Assembly (NCBI RefSeq): GCF_002001175.1
Contig: NZ_MUNT01000010.1
Location: 62,001-126,000, forward strand
Origin: Rhodanobacter sp. C03
GTDB lineage: Bacteria; Pseudomonadota; Gammaproteobacteria; Xanthomonadales; Rhodanobacteraceae
Direction: 5' to 3'
Length of the DNA: 64,000 nucleotides
The notes under the pieces were generated by a model, which saw only the letters and a list, made by a program, of their open reading frames with translations, searched no databases and was not told the origin of the DNA. How positions within the stretch are numbered: the stretch's first letter is position 1; each line of letters starts with the position of its first letter. The position numbers and the translations under genes are program-made. Positions 9,288 to 17,971 of the stretch are shown here, piece after piece.

Positions 9288-9991
9288 TTCCGCAGTTGCC
9301 GCTCGCCCTGCGCTGGCCACGTCGCCAGCGCTTCGAACATTTCCACGCCGGTGCCAATGCCGCTGCGCTGGCCGCGGTACAGGCTTTGGCGCTTGAACTT
9401 GGCGCGCCATGGGTCTACCTGCATGGCGCCAACGGCAGCGGCCGCAGTCATCTGCTGATGGCTGCGTGTCAGGCAGCGAACTCTGCTGGAAGGCGCGTGC
9501 AATATCTGCCACTGGCAACGATTGATGATCATGCGGCGGCGTTGCGCGGCGTCGCCGGCAGCGAACTGCTGGCGCTGGACGATCTCGGCGCGATCGCCGG
9601 CAACCGCGAAGCGGAACATGCGCTGTTCGACCTCTACAACCGTGCTCGCGCCGAAGGCAGCGCGTTGCTGTTCGCTGCCGATGCCACGCCAACCCAGTTG
9701 GGTATCGGCCTGCCCGATTTGCGCTCGCGTCTCGGCGCCTGCACCCAGTTCGCGCTGAAGCCGCTCGACGACAACGAGCGCCGTGTCGTGCTGAAAGCTC
9801 AGGCCGCCTCGCGAGGTATCGAGCTCGATGACAGCGTGCTGGACTGGTTGTTCGCGCGTTATGCGCGTGATCTGGGTGCGTTGCTCGATCTGCTGGACAA
9901 GCTGGATGTAGCGTCGTTGGCAGCGCAGCGGCGTATCACGATTCCGTTCCTGCGTGGATTTCTGCGCGAGGCCGGCGAAGCCGCACCCTGA
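9284..9991 (+). CDS. hda: DnaA regulatory inactivator Hda
   Basis: A 235-residue AAA+ protein homologous to DnaA domain III. With the DNA-loaded sliding clamp, Hda stimulates ATP hydrolysis by DnaA and so limits re-initiation of replication. The N-terminus carries the clamp-binding motif QLPL (residues 4-7). The nucleotide loop is GANGSGRS (48-55), with Arg in place of the usual Lys, as in E. coli Hda. Walker B is LLALDDLGAI. The gene overlaps the PerM gene by 4 bases. A GC-rich palindrome follows just after the stop, before the convergent suhB. Confidence 0.92.
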   Translation: MIPQLPLALRWPRRQRFEHFHAGANAAALAAVQALALELGAPWVYLHGANGSGRSHLLMAACQAANSAGRRVQYLPLATIDDHAAALRGVAGSELLALDDLGAIAGNREAEHALFDLYNRARAEGSALLFAADATPTQLGIGLPDLRSRLGACTQFALKPLDDNERRVVLKAQAASRGIELDDSVLDWLFARYARDLGALLDLLDKLDVASLAAQRRITIPFLRGFLREAGEAAP

Positions 9992-9997
9992 AACAGC

Positions 9998-10019
9998 AAA
10001 GGCGCCCTAGGGCGCCCTT
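9998..10019. terminator. GC-rich palindrome between convergent hda and suhB
   Basis: A perfect 16-base palindrome (10001-10016) is flanked by AAA on one side and TT on the other. It sits midway between two convergent stop codons and could act as a weak bidirectional terminator. There is no long T-run, so the call is tentative. Confidence 0.45.
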
Positions 10020-10044
10020 GCTCGTGCAACCGCGTTGAGAACGC

Positions 10045-10848
10045 TCAGGCCTTCAGCAACCCAGGCGTCGCCTGCTGCCCGATCGCATCGACCATCGCCT
10101 TCGCCACGTTGAGGTTGCCGGCGATGATGTTGCCGCTGGCGGGGATGCCGTCGCGGCCGGCGAAATCGCAGTAGCGGCCGCCAGCTTCGTGCACCAGCAG
10201 CACGCCTGCGGCCATGTCCCACGGCTTCAGGCCGATCTCGAAATAGCCGTCGTAGCGGCCGGCGGCGACGTAGGCCAGGTCGAGTGCGGCGGAGCCGGAG
10301 CGGCGGATGTCTTCGGCCTGACCGAGGATCGCGCGGGTCATGTCGAGTTGTGCGGTCAGGTGTTCGCGCTGGCGGAACGGGAAGCCGGTGGCGATCATCG
10401 CGCCACCGAGGTTCTCGCGCTTGGACACACGCATGCGGCGGTCGTTGATGTAGGCGCCATCGCCCTTGCTGGCGGTGTACAGCTCGTCGCGCAACGGGTC
10501 GAATACCACCGCGTGGATCGGCACACCCTTTTCCAGCAGCGCGATCGACACGCTGAAGTGCGGGATGCCGCGCAGGTAGTTGTGGGTACCATCGAGCGGG
10601 TCGATGACCCACTGCAGCGGGCCCTTGCCGGTCGCGCCGCTTTCCTCGGCGAGGATCGCGTGGTCGGGATAGGCGCGACGCAATTCCTTGATGATCTCCG
10701 CCTCGGCCAGCTTGTCGACTTCGGAGACGAAGTCCAGCTGCTGCTTCTCGACGATGTTGAGGCCGTCGATGCGGTTCATGTAGCGCAGGATCACGTTGCC
10801 TGCAGAACGCGCGGCGCGCGCCGCGATCGTAACGTGGGGTCTGGGCAT
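10045..10848 (-). CDS. suhB: Inositol-1-monophosphatase SuhB
   Basis: A 267-residue Mg-dependent phosphatase of the inositol monophosphatase family. The metal site is visible as EE (residues 68-69), IDPLDGT (82-88) and the C-terminal WDMAAGVLL. It would dephosphorylate inositol-1-phosphate. In E. coli SuhB also joins the rRNA antitermination complex, which may hold here but is inference. The ATG at 10848 (MPRPHVTIAARAAR) matches the family start; an earlier in-frame reading adds 29 residues without support. It is divergent from trmJ, with about 125 bases between the starts. Confidence 0.93.
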   Translation of the reverse strand: MPRPHVTIAARAARSAGNVILRYMNRIDGLNIVEKQQLDFVSEVDKLAEAEIIKELRRAYPDHAILAEESGATGKGPLQWVIDPLDGTHNYLRGIPHFSVSIALLEKGVPIHAVVFDPLRDELYTASKGDGAYINDRRMRVSKRENLGGAMIATGFPFRQREHLTAQLDMTRAILGQAEDIRRSGSAALDLAYVAAGRYDGYFEIGLKPWDMAAGVLLVHEAGGRYCDFAGRDGIPASGNIIAGNLNVAKAMVDAIGQQATPGLLKA

Positions 10849-10973
10849 GGCTTCGACTTTGCAAAAGAGCGGGGTTGCGGCCGGCGATTCTAGCAGAGGC
10901 AGGCCCGGACCGGGCTGCAGTCGCCCGAAAACCACTATCCTTGCCCACTTGTTTACCGCCCAGCCTGCATCGC

Positions 10974-11732
10974 ATGACCGACCTTCACGACCTTGCCACC
11001 CGCATCCGCTACGTACTGGTGCGCACCTCGCATCCGGGCAATATCGGCAGCGCGGCGCGGGCGATCCGCACGATGGGTTTCGAGCGGATGGAGCTGGTGG
11101 CGCCGGCGCGTTTTCCCGATCGGGAGGCGAATGCGCTGGCCGCCGGTGCGGATGAGGTATTGGCCAATGCGGGTATTCATGCGGAGCTGGTCGACGGCTT
11201 GGCCGGCAGCAGCCTCGCGCTCGGCTTGTCCGCGCGCCGACGCGGCGTGACCTTGCCGGAGATTTCCCCGCGTGAGGCGGCGCAACAGGCGCTGGCCGCG
11301 GCGGCCCGCGGCGAGCAGGTGGCGCTGGTGTTTGGCAACGAGCGTACCGGGCTGGAGAACGACGAGCTCGCGCGCTGCCATGCGATGGTGCGGATTCCCA
11401 GCGTGGATGATTTCAGCTCGCTCAATCTGTCGCAGGCAGTGCAGGTGATGGCCTACGAGCTGCGCGTGGCGATGCTGGGCGAGGCGCCCGCAGCGGTGCC
11501 TCCGGTGCATGATGAACCGCCGGCCGATGCCGCGCAGATGGAGCAGTTCTATCGGCATCTGGCGCAGACGCTGGACGAGATCGAGTTCCACAAGGGGCGC
11601 GAACCCACCACGATCATGCTGCGGCTGCGCAAGCTGTTTCAGCGCGCCCAGCCGGATGAGCGCGAGCTGCGCGTGCTGCACGGCATCCTCGCCGATGCGC
11701 AGCGGATGGCGGGGTTGGCGAAGAACAAATAG
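10974..11732 (+). CDS. trmJ: tRNA (cytidine/uridine-32-2'-O)-methyltransferase TrmJ
   Basis: A 252-residue SPOUT methyltransferase that methylates the ribose of nucleotide 32 in certain tRNAs. The knot motifs are present: RTSHPGNIGSAARAI near the N-terminus, LVFGNERTGL in the middle and IPSVDDFSSLNLSQAVQVMAYEL. A charged C-terminal extension follows, as in TrmJ proteins. The ATG at 10974 fits the family start. It is divergent from suhB and convergent with the CBS-domain gene, with a repeat-like inverted sequence between the two stops. Confidence 0.92.
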   Translation: MTDLHDLATRIRYVLVRTSHPGNIGSAARAIRTMGFERMELVAPARFPDREANALAAGADEVLANAGIHAELVDGLAGSSLALGLSARRRGVTLPEISPREAAQQALAAAARGEQVALVFGNERTGLENDELARCHAMVRIPSVDDFSSLNLSQAVQVMAYELRVAMLGEAPAAVPPVHDEPPADAAQMEQFYRHLAQTLDEIEFHKGREPTTIMLRLRKLFQRAQPDERELRVLHGILADAQRMAGLAKNK

Positions 11733-11756
11733 TGCTGTGCCGCCGGTCGCATGCAG

Positions 11757-11816
11757 GCGCACCCTATGCGCGATGTTCTTCGCGCAATAAACATCAGAGC
11801 ATCGCGCAAAGGTGCG
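11757..11816. repeat. REP-like imperfect inverted repeat between trmJ and the CBS-domain gene
   Basis: Left arm 11757-11775 and right arm 11800-11816 are imperfect inverted copies sharing CATCGCGCA and AGGTGCG-type cores. The right arm runs on into GTTCCTAC, which contains the stop codon of the minus-strand gene. Palindromes starting GTAGGA-GCGCACC are common intergenic repeats in this order of bacteria. A role in transcription termination or mRNA stability is inferred. Confidence 0.5.
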
Positions 11817-11819
11817 TTC

Positions 11820-13142
11820 CTACTGCTCGTCGTCCGACGGTTCCAGCGATGGCGCTGGGGTAACCAGCAACTTGTCGATGCGGGCACCATCGAGGTCGAT
11901 CACCTCGAAACGGATGCCGTGCCACGCGAATACTTCGCCGGTCTGCGGGATATGGCCGAGCGCGGTCATCACCATACCGGCGACGGTACGGAAGTCATGT
12001 TCCTGTTCGCCGGGCAGCTCGCCAAGCTGCAGCAGTTCGCGCAGGTCATCGGTGGACAGGCTGCCATCGATCAGCCAGCTGCCGTCGGCGCGCTGCACGA
12101 TCGGGGCGTCCTCGGCATCGCCGGCATGGCCGATCTGGCTGGCGCCGACCACCGCGGCCAGCAGGTCGTTGACGGTCACCACCCCTTCGATGTCGCCGTA
12201 CTCGTCGACCACCAGCGCCAGCGGCGTCTCGGCGTCGCGGAACTCTTCCAGCAGATCCAGTGCGCGCGCGGTGGCTGGCACGAACAGCGGCTTGGACAGG
12301 TGCTCGAACATTTCCAGCTTGCCGTCGGCAAAGCTGTGCAGCAGTCGTTTGACCTCGACCACGCCGACCACGTCGCTCTCGTCGCCGCGATACACCGGGT
12401 AGCGCGAATACGGCGTCTGTCGTAAAACCTCGATGTTCTCCTCGCGCGGCGCGGCCAGATCCAGCCACGCGATGCGCATGCGCGGGGTCATCACGCTGTC
12501 CACCGTGCGGTCGCCCAGACGCAGCACGCGGTTGACCATGTTGTGTTCGTCCGGGTCGAGCACGCCCTGTTCGGCGCTCTCGGCGACCAGCAGGCGGATT
12601 TCCTCTTCGGTGACGGCTCCGCGGCCATGCTGGTTGACTCGCAACAGCCGCAGTATCAGGTTGCTTGATATGTTCAACAGCCACACGAACGGCGCGGTCA
12701 GCCGCGACAGCACCAACATCGGGATCGCCGCATACGAGGAAAACCGTTCCGGTGCCGACAGCGCCAGCCGCTTGGGCACCAGTTCGCCGATCACAATCTG
12801 GATGAACGAGATCAGCACGAAGCCCAGCAGGATGCCGAGGATCCGGGTATACGGCGCCAGCCAGGCCAGTTGTTCGTCATGCAGCGCATCGGCGATATGA
12901 CCGCCGAGCGCATCGCCGGCAATCGCGCCGGTAACCAGCATCAGCAGGGTGATGCCGACCTGCACGGTGGACAGGAAATGCTCCGGCGCCTCGGCGTGGC
13001 GCAGCGCCAGTGCGGCACGGCGGCTGGTTTTCGCCATCTGCTTGAGCCGGCTCTTGCGGGAAGCGACCAGCGCCATTTCCGACAGCGCGAAGAAGCCGTT
13101 GCACAGGGCCAGGATGAGGACGAGCGCGATTTCGGTCAGCAT
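11820..13142 (-). CDS. CNNM/CorC-HlyC family membrane protein (DUF21, two CBS domains)
   Basis: A 440-residue protein of the hemolysin C/CorB type. An N-terminal DUF21 membrane domain (about residues 1-190, beginning MLTEIALVLILALCNGFFA) is followed by a CBS pair at about 215-335 and a C-terminal CorC_HlyC domain at about 350-430. Family members are linked to Mg2+ and Co2+ efflux; the hemolysin name is historical. The ATG at 13142 gives the standard start. A longer frame reaching 13406 has no conserved sequence. It is divergent from the DUF47 gene, with 113 bases between starts. Confidence 0.88.
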   Translation of the reverse strand: MLTEIALVLILALCNGFFALSEMALVASRKSRLKQMAKTSRRAALALRHAEAPEHFLSTVQVGITLLMLVTGAIAGDALGGHIADALHDEQLAWLAPYTRILGILLGFVLISFIQIVIGELVPKRLALSAPERFSSYAAIPMLVLSRLTAPFVWLLNISSNLILRLLRVNQHGRGAVTEEEIRLLVAESAEQGVLDPDEHNMVNRVLRLGDRTVDSVMTPRMRIAWLDLAAPREENIEVLRQTPYSRYPVYRGDESDVVGVVEVKRLLHSFADGKLEMFEHLSKPLFVPATARALDLLEEFRDAETPLALVVDEYGDIEGVVTVNDLLAAVVGASQIGHAGDAEDAPIVQRADGSWLIDGSLSTDDLRELLQLGELPGEQEHDFRTVAGMVMTALGHIPQTGEVFAWHGIRFEVIDLDGARIDKLLVTPAPSLEPSDDEQ

Positions 13143-13219
13143 CGCGGCAATGATAGGGGTGTCATGTGCCACAGTGTAAGGGCTGCCGGCCCGTGGTGGT
13201 GCGGGGCAGCATGACAGTC

Positions 13220-13237
13220 CTGTAACATGCGCGTCAT
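13220..13237 (+). promoter_or_regulatory. Weak PhoB-box-like sequence upstream of DUF47-PiT
   Basis: Two 7-base half sites (CTGTAAC and GCGTCAT) separated by 4 bases match the CTGTCAT-N4-CTGTCAT PhoB pattern at 10 of 14 positions, and lie about 20 bases before the start of the DUF47 gene. The match is imperfect and could be chance. Confidence 0.25.
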
Positions 13238-13255
13238 TCCGTACCCCCTTCAGGC

Positions 13256-13894
13256 ATGGCCAACATGTTTTCACTGCAGACGATTTTCGGCAAAGGCGAC
13301 AAGTTCTACGGTTTGCTGGAACAAAGCGCCGCCACCGTCTGCGAGAGCGCCAAGGCCCTGCATGAGTTGTTGAGCAAGCCGGGCCAGGGCTCGGTGATGG
13401 CTGCATTTACCGCCACCCGTGCCCGCGAGAAGGAGCTGGCTGCGCAGATCAGCGAAGGACTGGTGAACACCTTCGTTACCGCACTGGATCGCGAAGACAT
13501 CGAGGCGTTGAATTCGGCGCTGTACAAGATTCCCAAGACGATCGAGAAGTTCGCCGAGCGTTACGAGATCGTGGCCGCGCGCCTCGATGGCGTGGATTTC
13601 GCCCAGCGTGCGCTGGTGCTGGAGCGCTCCAGCGAAGTCGTGGCCCAGATGATCGGCGAGCTGCGGCGCGGTCTGCGCATCGACCCGGTGAAGAAATTGC
13701 AGGACCGCCTTCAGGCGCTGGAGTCGGAAGGTGACCGCATGCTGCTGTCGCCGTACCGAACCTTGTATGTGGAAGGTGGCGATGTGATGCGCGCGGTGCT
13801 GGCGAAGGATCTGTTCGAGCTGATCGAGAAGGCGATCGACAAGTGCCGCGATGTCGGCAACATCGTCTATTCGATCGTGCTGAAAAACTCCTGA
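13256..13894 (+). CDS. DUF47 family (PhoU-like) phosphate transport accessory protein
   Basis: A 212-residue helical protein of the DUF47/YkaA type, distantly related to PhoU and usually encoded beside a low-affinity phosphate transporter. It has the typical start (MFSLQTIFGKGDKFYGLLEQ) and long amphipathic helices, and no membrane segment. It probably controls the PiT transporter encoded 89 bases downstream; that is inferred from context. Translation may begin at 13256 or at the ATG at 13265. The upstream region holds a weak PhoB-box-like sequence. Confidence 0.88.
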   Translation: MANMFSLQTIFGKGDKFYGLLEQSAATVCESAKALHELLSKPGQGSVMAAFTATRAREKELAAQISEGLVNTFVTALDREDIEALNSALYKIPKTIEKFAERYEIVAARLDGVDFAQRALVLERSSEVVAQMIGELRRGLRIDPVKKLQDRLQALESEGDRMLLSPYRTLYVEGGDVMRAVLAKDLFELIEKAIDKCRDVGNIVYSIVLKNS

Positions 13895-13983
13895 GGGTTC
13901 GCCGTGATACCTTCCCTCGCGCGTTGCCTGATCGTGACACGGACGCTCCTGCGGCTTGAAGCTGGTGTCGCCGGAGACTTCAC

Positions 13984-15102
13984 ATGAGTCTCGGCCTGGT
14001 CGTGGCGGAAGTGCTGATTGCACTGGCCTTCACCTACATCAACGGCTTCCATGACACCGCCAACTCGATCGCCACGGTGGTGGCGACCAAGGTGCTGACA
14101 CCGGGCCAGGCGGTGCTGCTAGCGGCCGTGACCAACCTGTTTGGCGCGTTGCTGGGCACCGCCGTGGCGGCCACGATCGCCTCGGGGCTGATCAACACCG
14201 GAGTGATCGCGGTGGGTCCGCAACTGGTGATCTGCGCCTTGCTGGCAGCGATTGTATGGAACCTGATTACCTGGTGGCTGGGCTTGCCGTCCAGTTCCAG
14301 CCACGCGCTGGTCGGCTCGCTGGTCGGCGCCGCACTGGCCGCATCAAGCAACAATTTCGCGTCGGTGATCTGGGTGCAGGGCAACTGGATCACCGGGCAT
14401 GGCGTGATCCCCAAGGTGATCATCCCGATGGTGCTGTCGCCGCTGAGCGGTTTCATCATCAGCTTTGCGTTGATGGGCGGGCTATATGCGCTGCTGGCCT
14501 GGTTCGCCAATCGGCATGGCTGGTCACGCCGGTTCGGGCGCACCCCGTTCGTCAACAGCTTTTTCGGCAAGGCGCAGATTGTCTCGGCCACCGCTATGGG
14601 CGTGGCGCACGGCATGAACGATGCCCAGAAAAGCATGGGCATCATCGCGCTGGCGCTGGCTGGCGGCACCGCGGCGCATCAGTTCGACCAGCTGCCGCAG
14701 TGGCTGGGGTTCATGCGGATCGCCGAGGATACCGCCGGCGGCTTCGCCATTCCGGTCTGGGTGAAAGTGGTCTGCGCGCTGACCATGGCTGCCGGTACCG
14801 CCGGTGGCGGCTGGCGCATCATCAAGACGCTGGGCCACAAGATGGTCAAGCTGCATCCGATCAACGGCTTCGCCGCCGAGACCAGTTCGGCCGTGGTGAT
14901 CCTCACTGCCTCGGCGTTCGGCATCCCGGTATCGACCACCCACAACGTGTCGGCTTCGATCATGGGCGTGGGCGCGGCCAAGCGGTTCAATGCGATCCGC
15001 TGGTCGGTGGTGGAGCGCATGGTATGGGCGTGGATCCTGACCCTGCCGATCACCGCGCTGCTGGCCTATGGGCTGGTGCGGCTTATCGCGACGGAGTTGT
15101 AA
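13984..15102 (+). CDS. Inorganic phosphate transporter, PiT family
   Basis: A 372-residue membrane transporter with about ten hydrophobic helices. Both PiT signature repeats are present: GFHDTANSIATVV near the N-terminus and GVAHGMNDAQKSMG in the middle. SSSHAL and STTHNVSASIMG are also conserved. It would import phosphate, probably as a metal-phosphate complex driven by the proton gradient. A clear ribosome binding site (GGAGA) precedes the ATG. It follows the DUF47 gene and is probably in one transcript with it. The length is short compared with E. coli PitA (about 500), as in other DUF47-linked transporters. Confidence 0.93.
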   Translation: MSLGLVVAEVLIALAFTYINGFHDTANSIATVVATKVLTPGQAVLLAAVTNLFGALLGTAVAATIASGLINTGVIAVGPQLVICALLAAIVWNLITWWLGLPSSSSHALVGSLVGAALAASSNNFASVIWVQGNWITGHGVIPKVIIPMVLSPLSGFIISFALMGGLYALLAWFANRHGWSRRFGRTPFVNSFFGKAQIVSATAMGVAHGMNDAQKSMGIIALALAGGTAAHQFDQLPQWLGFMRIAEDTAGGFAIPVWVKVVCALTMAAGTAGGGWRIIKTLGHKMVKLHPINGFAAETSSAVVILTASAFGIPVSTTHNVSASIMGVGAAKRFNAIRWSVVERMVWAWILTLPITALLAYGLVRLIATEL

Positions 15103-15109
15103 GCGCAGT

Positions 15110-15514
15110 TCAGAGTGCGTCGCCACCGTTGACGACGATCTGTTCCAGCTGGTCGCCGAGCGTGCCCAGTTCACCAACGACACGTTGCAGCTCGTCGCCG
15201 TCGAGAAATTCGTAGGGGCGGTTTTCGCACAGGTGCAGGTAGGGCGAGCCATCCAGATCGGCTACCGCCAGGAAACCGGTGCGCTGCTGCCAGTTGAAGC
15301 GCAGGCAGCGGCTGGGGTCGGTACCGGCCAGCGGTCCGATCGGGGTCGAGATGCGCAGGTAACGGCGCCCGGACTCGTCCTCGAGTTCGGCCAGATAGAT
15401 GCCTTGATGACGATCGTGCGCCAGTTTCAGGTCGAAGCTGATCAGGTAAGGATCGTTGTGGCGCAGTTCGTGCTGGCTGCCGATATGGGAACGCACGGCT
15501 TCGAAGTGGCGCAT
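15110..15514 (-). CDS. Hypothetical protein, small and soluble
   Basis: A 134-residue protein without signal peptide or membrane segment. It is rich in acidic residues and aromatic pairs, for example a stretch around residues 72-105 containing LRFNWQQRTGFLAVADLDG. The mixed alpha/beta, acidic composition resembles small chaperone-like folds such as YbjN or type III chaperones, but I cannot assign it. It is convergent with the PiT gene (7 bases between stops) and divergent from the alkyltransferase-like gene. The ATG at 15514 starts MRHFEAVRSHIG; an upstream extension to 15601 overlaps the divergent gene. Confidence 0.7.
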   Translation of the reverse strand: MRHFEAVRSHIGSQHELRHNDPYLISFDLKLAHDRHQGIYLAELEDESGRRYLRISTPIGPLAGTDPSRCLRFNWQQRTGFLAVADLDGSPYLHLCENRPYEFLDGDELQRVVGELGTLGDQLEQIVVNGGDAL

Positions 15515-15584
15515 GGTGCGACTTCCTTGGCTGGCGAAAAGCACTGCTACTCTGACACGACTCCGTGTCCAAGTCGCGCCTGTC

Positions 15585-15926
15585 ATGAACGATCCTGCCA
15601 CCCGTATTTACGCTGCCATCGCCGCGATTCCACCTGGCCGCGTCGCCAGTTATGGCGCCATCGCCGCCCGCGCGGGCCTGCCGGGACGGGCGCGACTGGT
15701 CGGTCGGCTGTTGGGCGAAGTACCTGATGGCATGGAACTGCCGTGGTACCGCGTGTTGCGATCGAGCGGTCACATTGCGATGCCGCCCGGCAGCCGTGGG
15801 TTTCGCGAGCAATCCCGGTTGCTGCGGGCCGAAGGCGTCGAGGTGAAGAACGGCCGCGTGCCACTGTCGCGGTTCGGCCTGGATGGTGATCTCGATCACA
15901 CGTTGTGGGGCATGCCGGACGCCTGA
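15585..15926 (+). CDS. Alkyltransferase-like protein (Atl), MGMT family without the active cysteine
   Basis: A 113-residue protein made only of the DNA-binding domain of O6-alkylguanine transferases. It keeps the [13 protein letters not shown] start, the RARLVG segment with the nucleotide-flipping Arg, and the helix-turn-helix. The reactive Cys of the PCHRV motif is replaced: the sequence is PWYRV (residues 53-57, Trp54). Such Atl proteins bind alkylated guanine and hand the lesion to nucleotide excision repair instead of removing the alkyl group. It ends about 75 bases before recQ on the same strand. Confidence 0.9.
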   Translation: MNDPATRIYAAIAAIPPGRVASYGAIAARAGLPGRARLVGRLLGEVPDGMELPWYRVLRSSGHIAMPPGSRGFREQSRLLRAEGVEVKNGRVPLSRFGLDGDLDHTLWGMPDA

Positions 15927-16000
15927 ATGGCGGCGGCTCTGACGATACGCCGCAGGTTTTACCGGCGGGTCGAGTGGCCCGGTTTGGTAGCATGTGGCCG

Positions 16001-17815
16001 ATGAATGCCTCTGCCCTCGACCTGCTTCAAAGCGTTTTCGGTTATCCCAGTTTCCGCGGCCAGCAACAGGCGGTGGTCGAACACCTGAGCGAAGGTGGTG
16101 ACGCGCTGGTGCTGATGCCGACCGGCGGCGGCAAGTCGTTGTGCTACCAGATCCCCGCGCTGTTGCGCCAGGGCACCGGCATCGTGGTGTCGCCGCTGAT
16201 CGCGTTGATGCAGGACCAGGTCGACGCACTGCGCGAAGCCGGCGTAGCTGCCGCCTATCTCAATTCCAGTCTCGGCGCCGAAGAGCAGCGCGAGGTCGAG
16301 CGGCAGCTGCTGGCGGGTGAACTGAGCCTGCTCTACGTGGCGCCCGAGCGCTTGCTGACCGGACGTTTCCTCGGCCTGCTCGAACGCACGGAAGTGGCGC
16401 TGTTCGCGATCGACGAGGCGCACTGTGTATCGCAATGGGGCCACGATTTCCGTCCGGAATATCGCGAACTGGCGATCCTGCATCAGCGTTTTCCGCAGGT
16501 GCCGCGCATCGCGCTCACCGCCACCGCCGATCCGCGCACACGCGAGGAAATCGTCGAGCGCCTGTCGCTGCAGCAGGCGTGCCAGTTCGTGTCCAGTTTC
16601 GACCGGCCGAACATCGGCTACCGGGTCGGTCTGCGCCACAACGCGAAGCGGCAGTTCACCGAATTCCTGCAGGGGCATCAGGGTGAATCCGGCATCGTTT
16701 ATTGCCTCAGCCGGCGCAAGGTGGACGATACCGCCGAATGGCTGGCCGAACTCGGGGTCGAGGCGTTGCCGTATCACGCCGGTCTGGATGCGGCGACCCG
16801 CGCGAAAAACCAGCAACGCTTTTTGCGCGAGGACGGAGTGGTGATGGTCGCCACCGTTGCGTTCGGCATGGGCATCGACAAGCCAGACGTGCGCTTCGTG
16901 GCGCATCTGGACCTGCCACGCAGCATCGAAGGTTATTACCAGGAGACCGGGCGCGCGGGCCGCGACAGCCTGCCGGCCGAGGCGTGGATGATCTACGGCC
17001 TGTCCGATGTGGTGACGATGAGCCAGATGATCGCTCAGTCCGAATCGGCCGACGAGCGCAAGCGGGTCGAGCGGCAGAAGCTGGAATCGCTGCTGGCCTA
17101 TGCCGAAGCCACCGATTGCCGTCGCCAGCTATTGCTGGGCACATTCGGTGAAATCTATCCCGGCCCGTGTGGCCACTGCGACAACTGCATCGCGCCACCG
17201 AAAACCTGGGATGCCACGGTGCCGGCGCAGAAGGCGCTGTCGGCGGTCTATCGCAGCGGCCAGCGCTTCGGCTCCGGCCATGTCATCGACATCCTGCGTG
17301 GCGAGGAGACCGAGCGGGTGCTGAGCCTGCATCATCATCAGCTCAGCACGTTCGGCATCGGTGCCGAGATGGACGAGAAGCAGTGGCGTTCGGTGTTCCG
17401 CCAACTGCTCGCCGCCGGCCTGCTCGAAGCGGATGCCGAAGGTTACGGCACGCTGCGGCTGACTGCCGCCAGCCGTGCCGTGCTGAGTGGCGGCAAGCCT
17501 GTGAAGCTGCGTGAGGATGCGCGGCCTGAGCGCGGCAGTCGCCGCCGCCGCGACAGCAAGCTTGTCACCGGTGGCAGCCTCGGTATCGAAGCCTATGAAC
17601 AGTCGATGTGGGATGAACTGCGCGCGCTGCGCACGCAGCTGGCCAAGCAGCAGGGCGTGCCGCCGTACGTGGTCTTCCACGACGCCACCTTGCTCGCGAT
17701 GCTGCGCGCACTTCCCGCGAACGAAGACGAGCTGGCCACCATCAGCGGTGTCGGCGAAGCCAAGCTCAAACGTTATGGGCGCGATTTCCTCGCAGTGATC
17801 AACGCACAGGAATAA
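16001..17815 (+). CDS. recQ: ATP-dependent DNA helicase RecQ
   Basis: A 604-residue 3'-5' DNA helicase. The helicase core has TGGGKS (residues 41-46), DEAH (138-141) and the motif VI region QETGRAGRD. The RecQ C-terminal zinc module is visible as [12 protein letters not shown] followed by CGHCDNC. A winged helix follows, and an HRDC domain closes the protein (about 525-600). It acts in recombination repair and restart of stalled forks. Starts at 15992 and 16001 are both in frame; 16001 ([20 protein letters not shown]) fits the family best. It may be co-transcribed with the Atl gene. Confidence 0.95.
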   Translation: MNASALDLLQSVFGYPSFRGQQQAVVEHLSEGGDALVLMPTGGGKSLCYQIPALLRQGTGIVVSPLIALMQDQVDALREAGVAAAYLNSSLGAEEQREVERQLLAGELSLLYVAPERLLTGRFLGLLERTEVALFAIDEAHCVSQWGHDFRPEYRELAILHQRFPQVPRIALTATADPRTREEIVERLSLQQACQFVSSFDRPNIGYRVGLRHNAKRQFTEFLQGHQGESGIVYCLSRRKVDDTAEWLAELGVEALPYHAGLDAATRAKNQQRFLREDGVVMVATVAFGMGIDKPDVRFVAHLDLPRSIEGYYQETGRAGRDSLPAEAWMIYGLSDVVTMSQMIAQSESADERKRVERQKLESLLAYAEATDCRRQLLLGTFGEIYPGPCGHCDNCIAPPKTWDATVPAQKALSAVYRSGQRFGSGHVIDILRGEETERVLSLHHHQLSTFGIGAEMDEKQWRSVFRQLLAAGLLEADAEGYGTLRLTAASRAVLSGGKPVKLREDARPERGSRRRRDSKLVTGGSLGIEAYEQSMWDELRALRTQLAKQQGVPPYVVFHDATLLAMLRALPANEDELATISGVGEAKLKRYGRDFLAVINAQE

Positions 17816-17971
17816 GTGCGCGTGGCGCTTGCGCTGGCCACGGATCGCCCTTACAACTGAAGGATCTTGCACGTGCAGGCCAGCGTCGTCAGATGGCGGC
17901 GGCGCACATCTCTGCATGCCGCGCCGCGGTCATCCCGCGCGGCTGCCATTGTTGTACTGAAAGGATCGCGC

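Noticed and set aside
9425-9449. Hda P-loop has Arg instead of Lys, suggesting a dead ATPase.
   Set aside because: E. coli Hda has the same substitution as I recall it, so it is normal for the family.
7872-9692. A 606-codon open frame on the minus strand.
   Set aside because: It is antisense to the DUF2066, PerM and hda genes, and rich in His, Gln and Arg as expected for a shadow frame.
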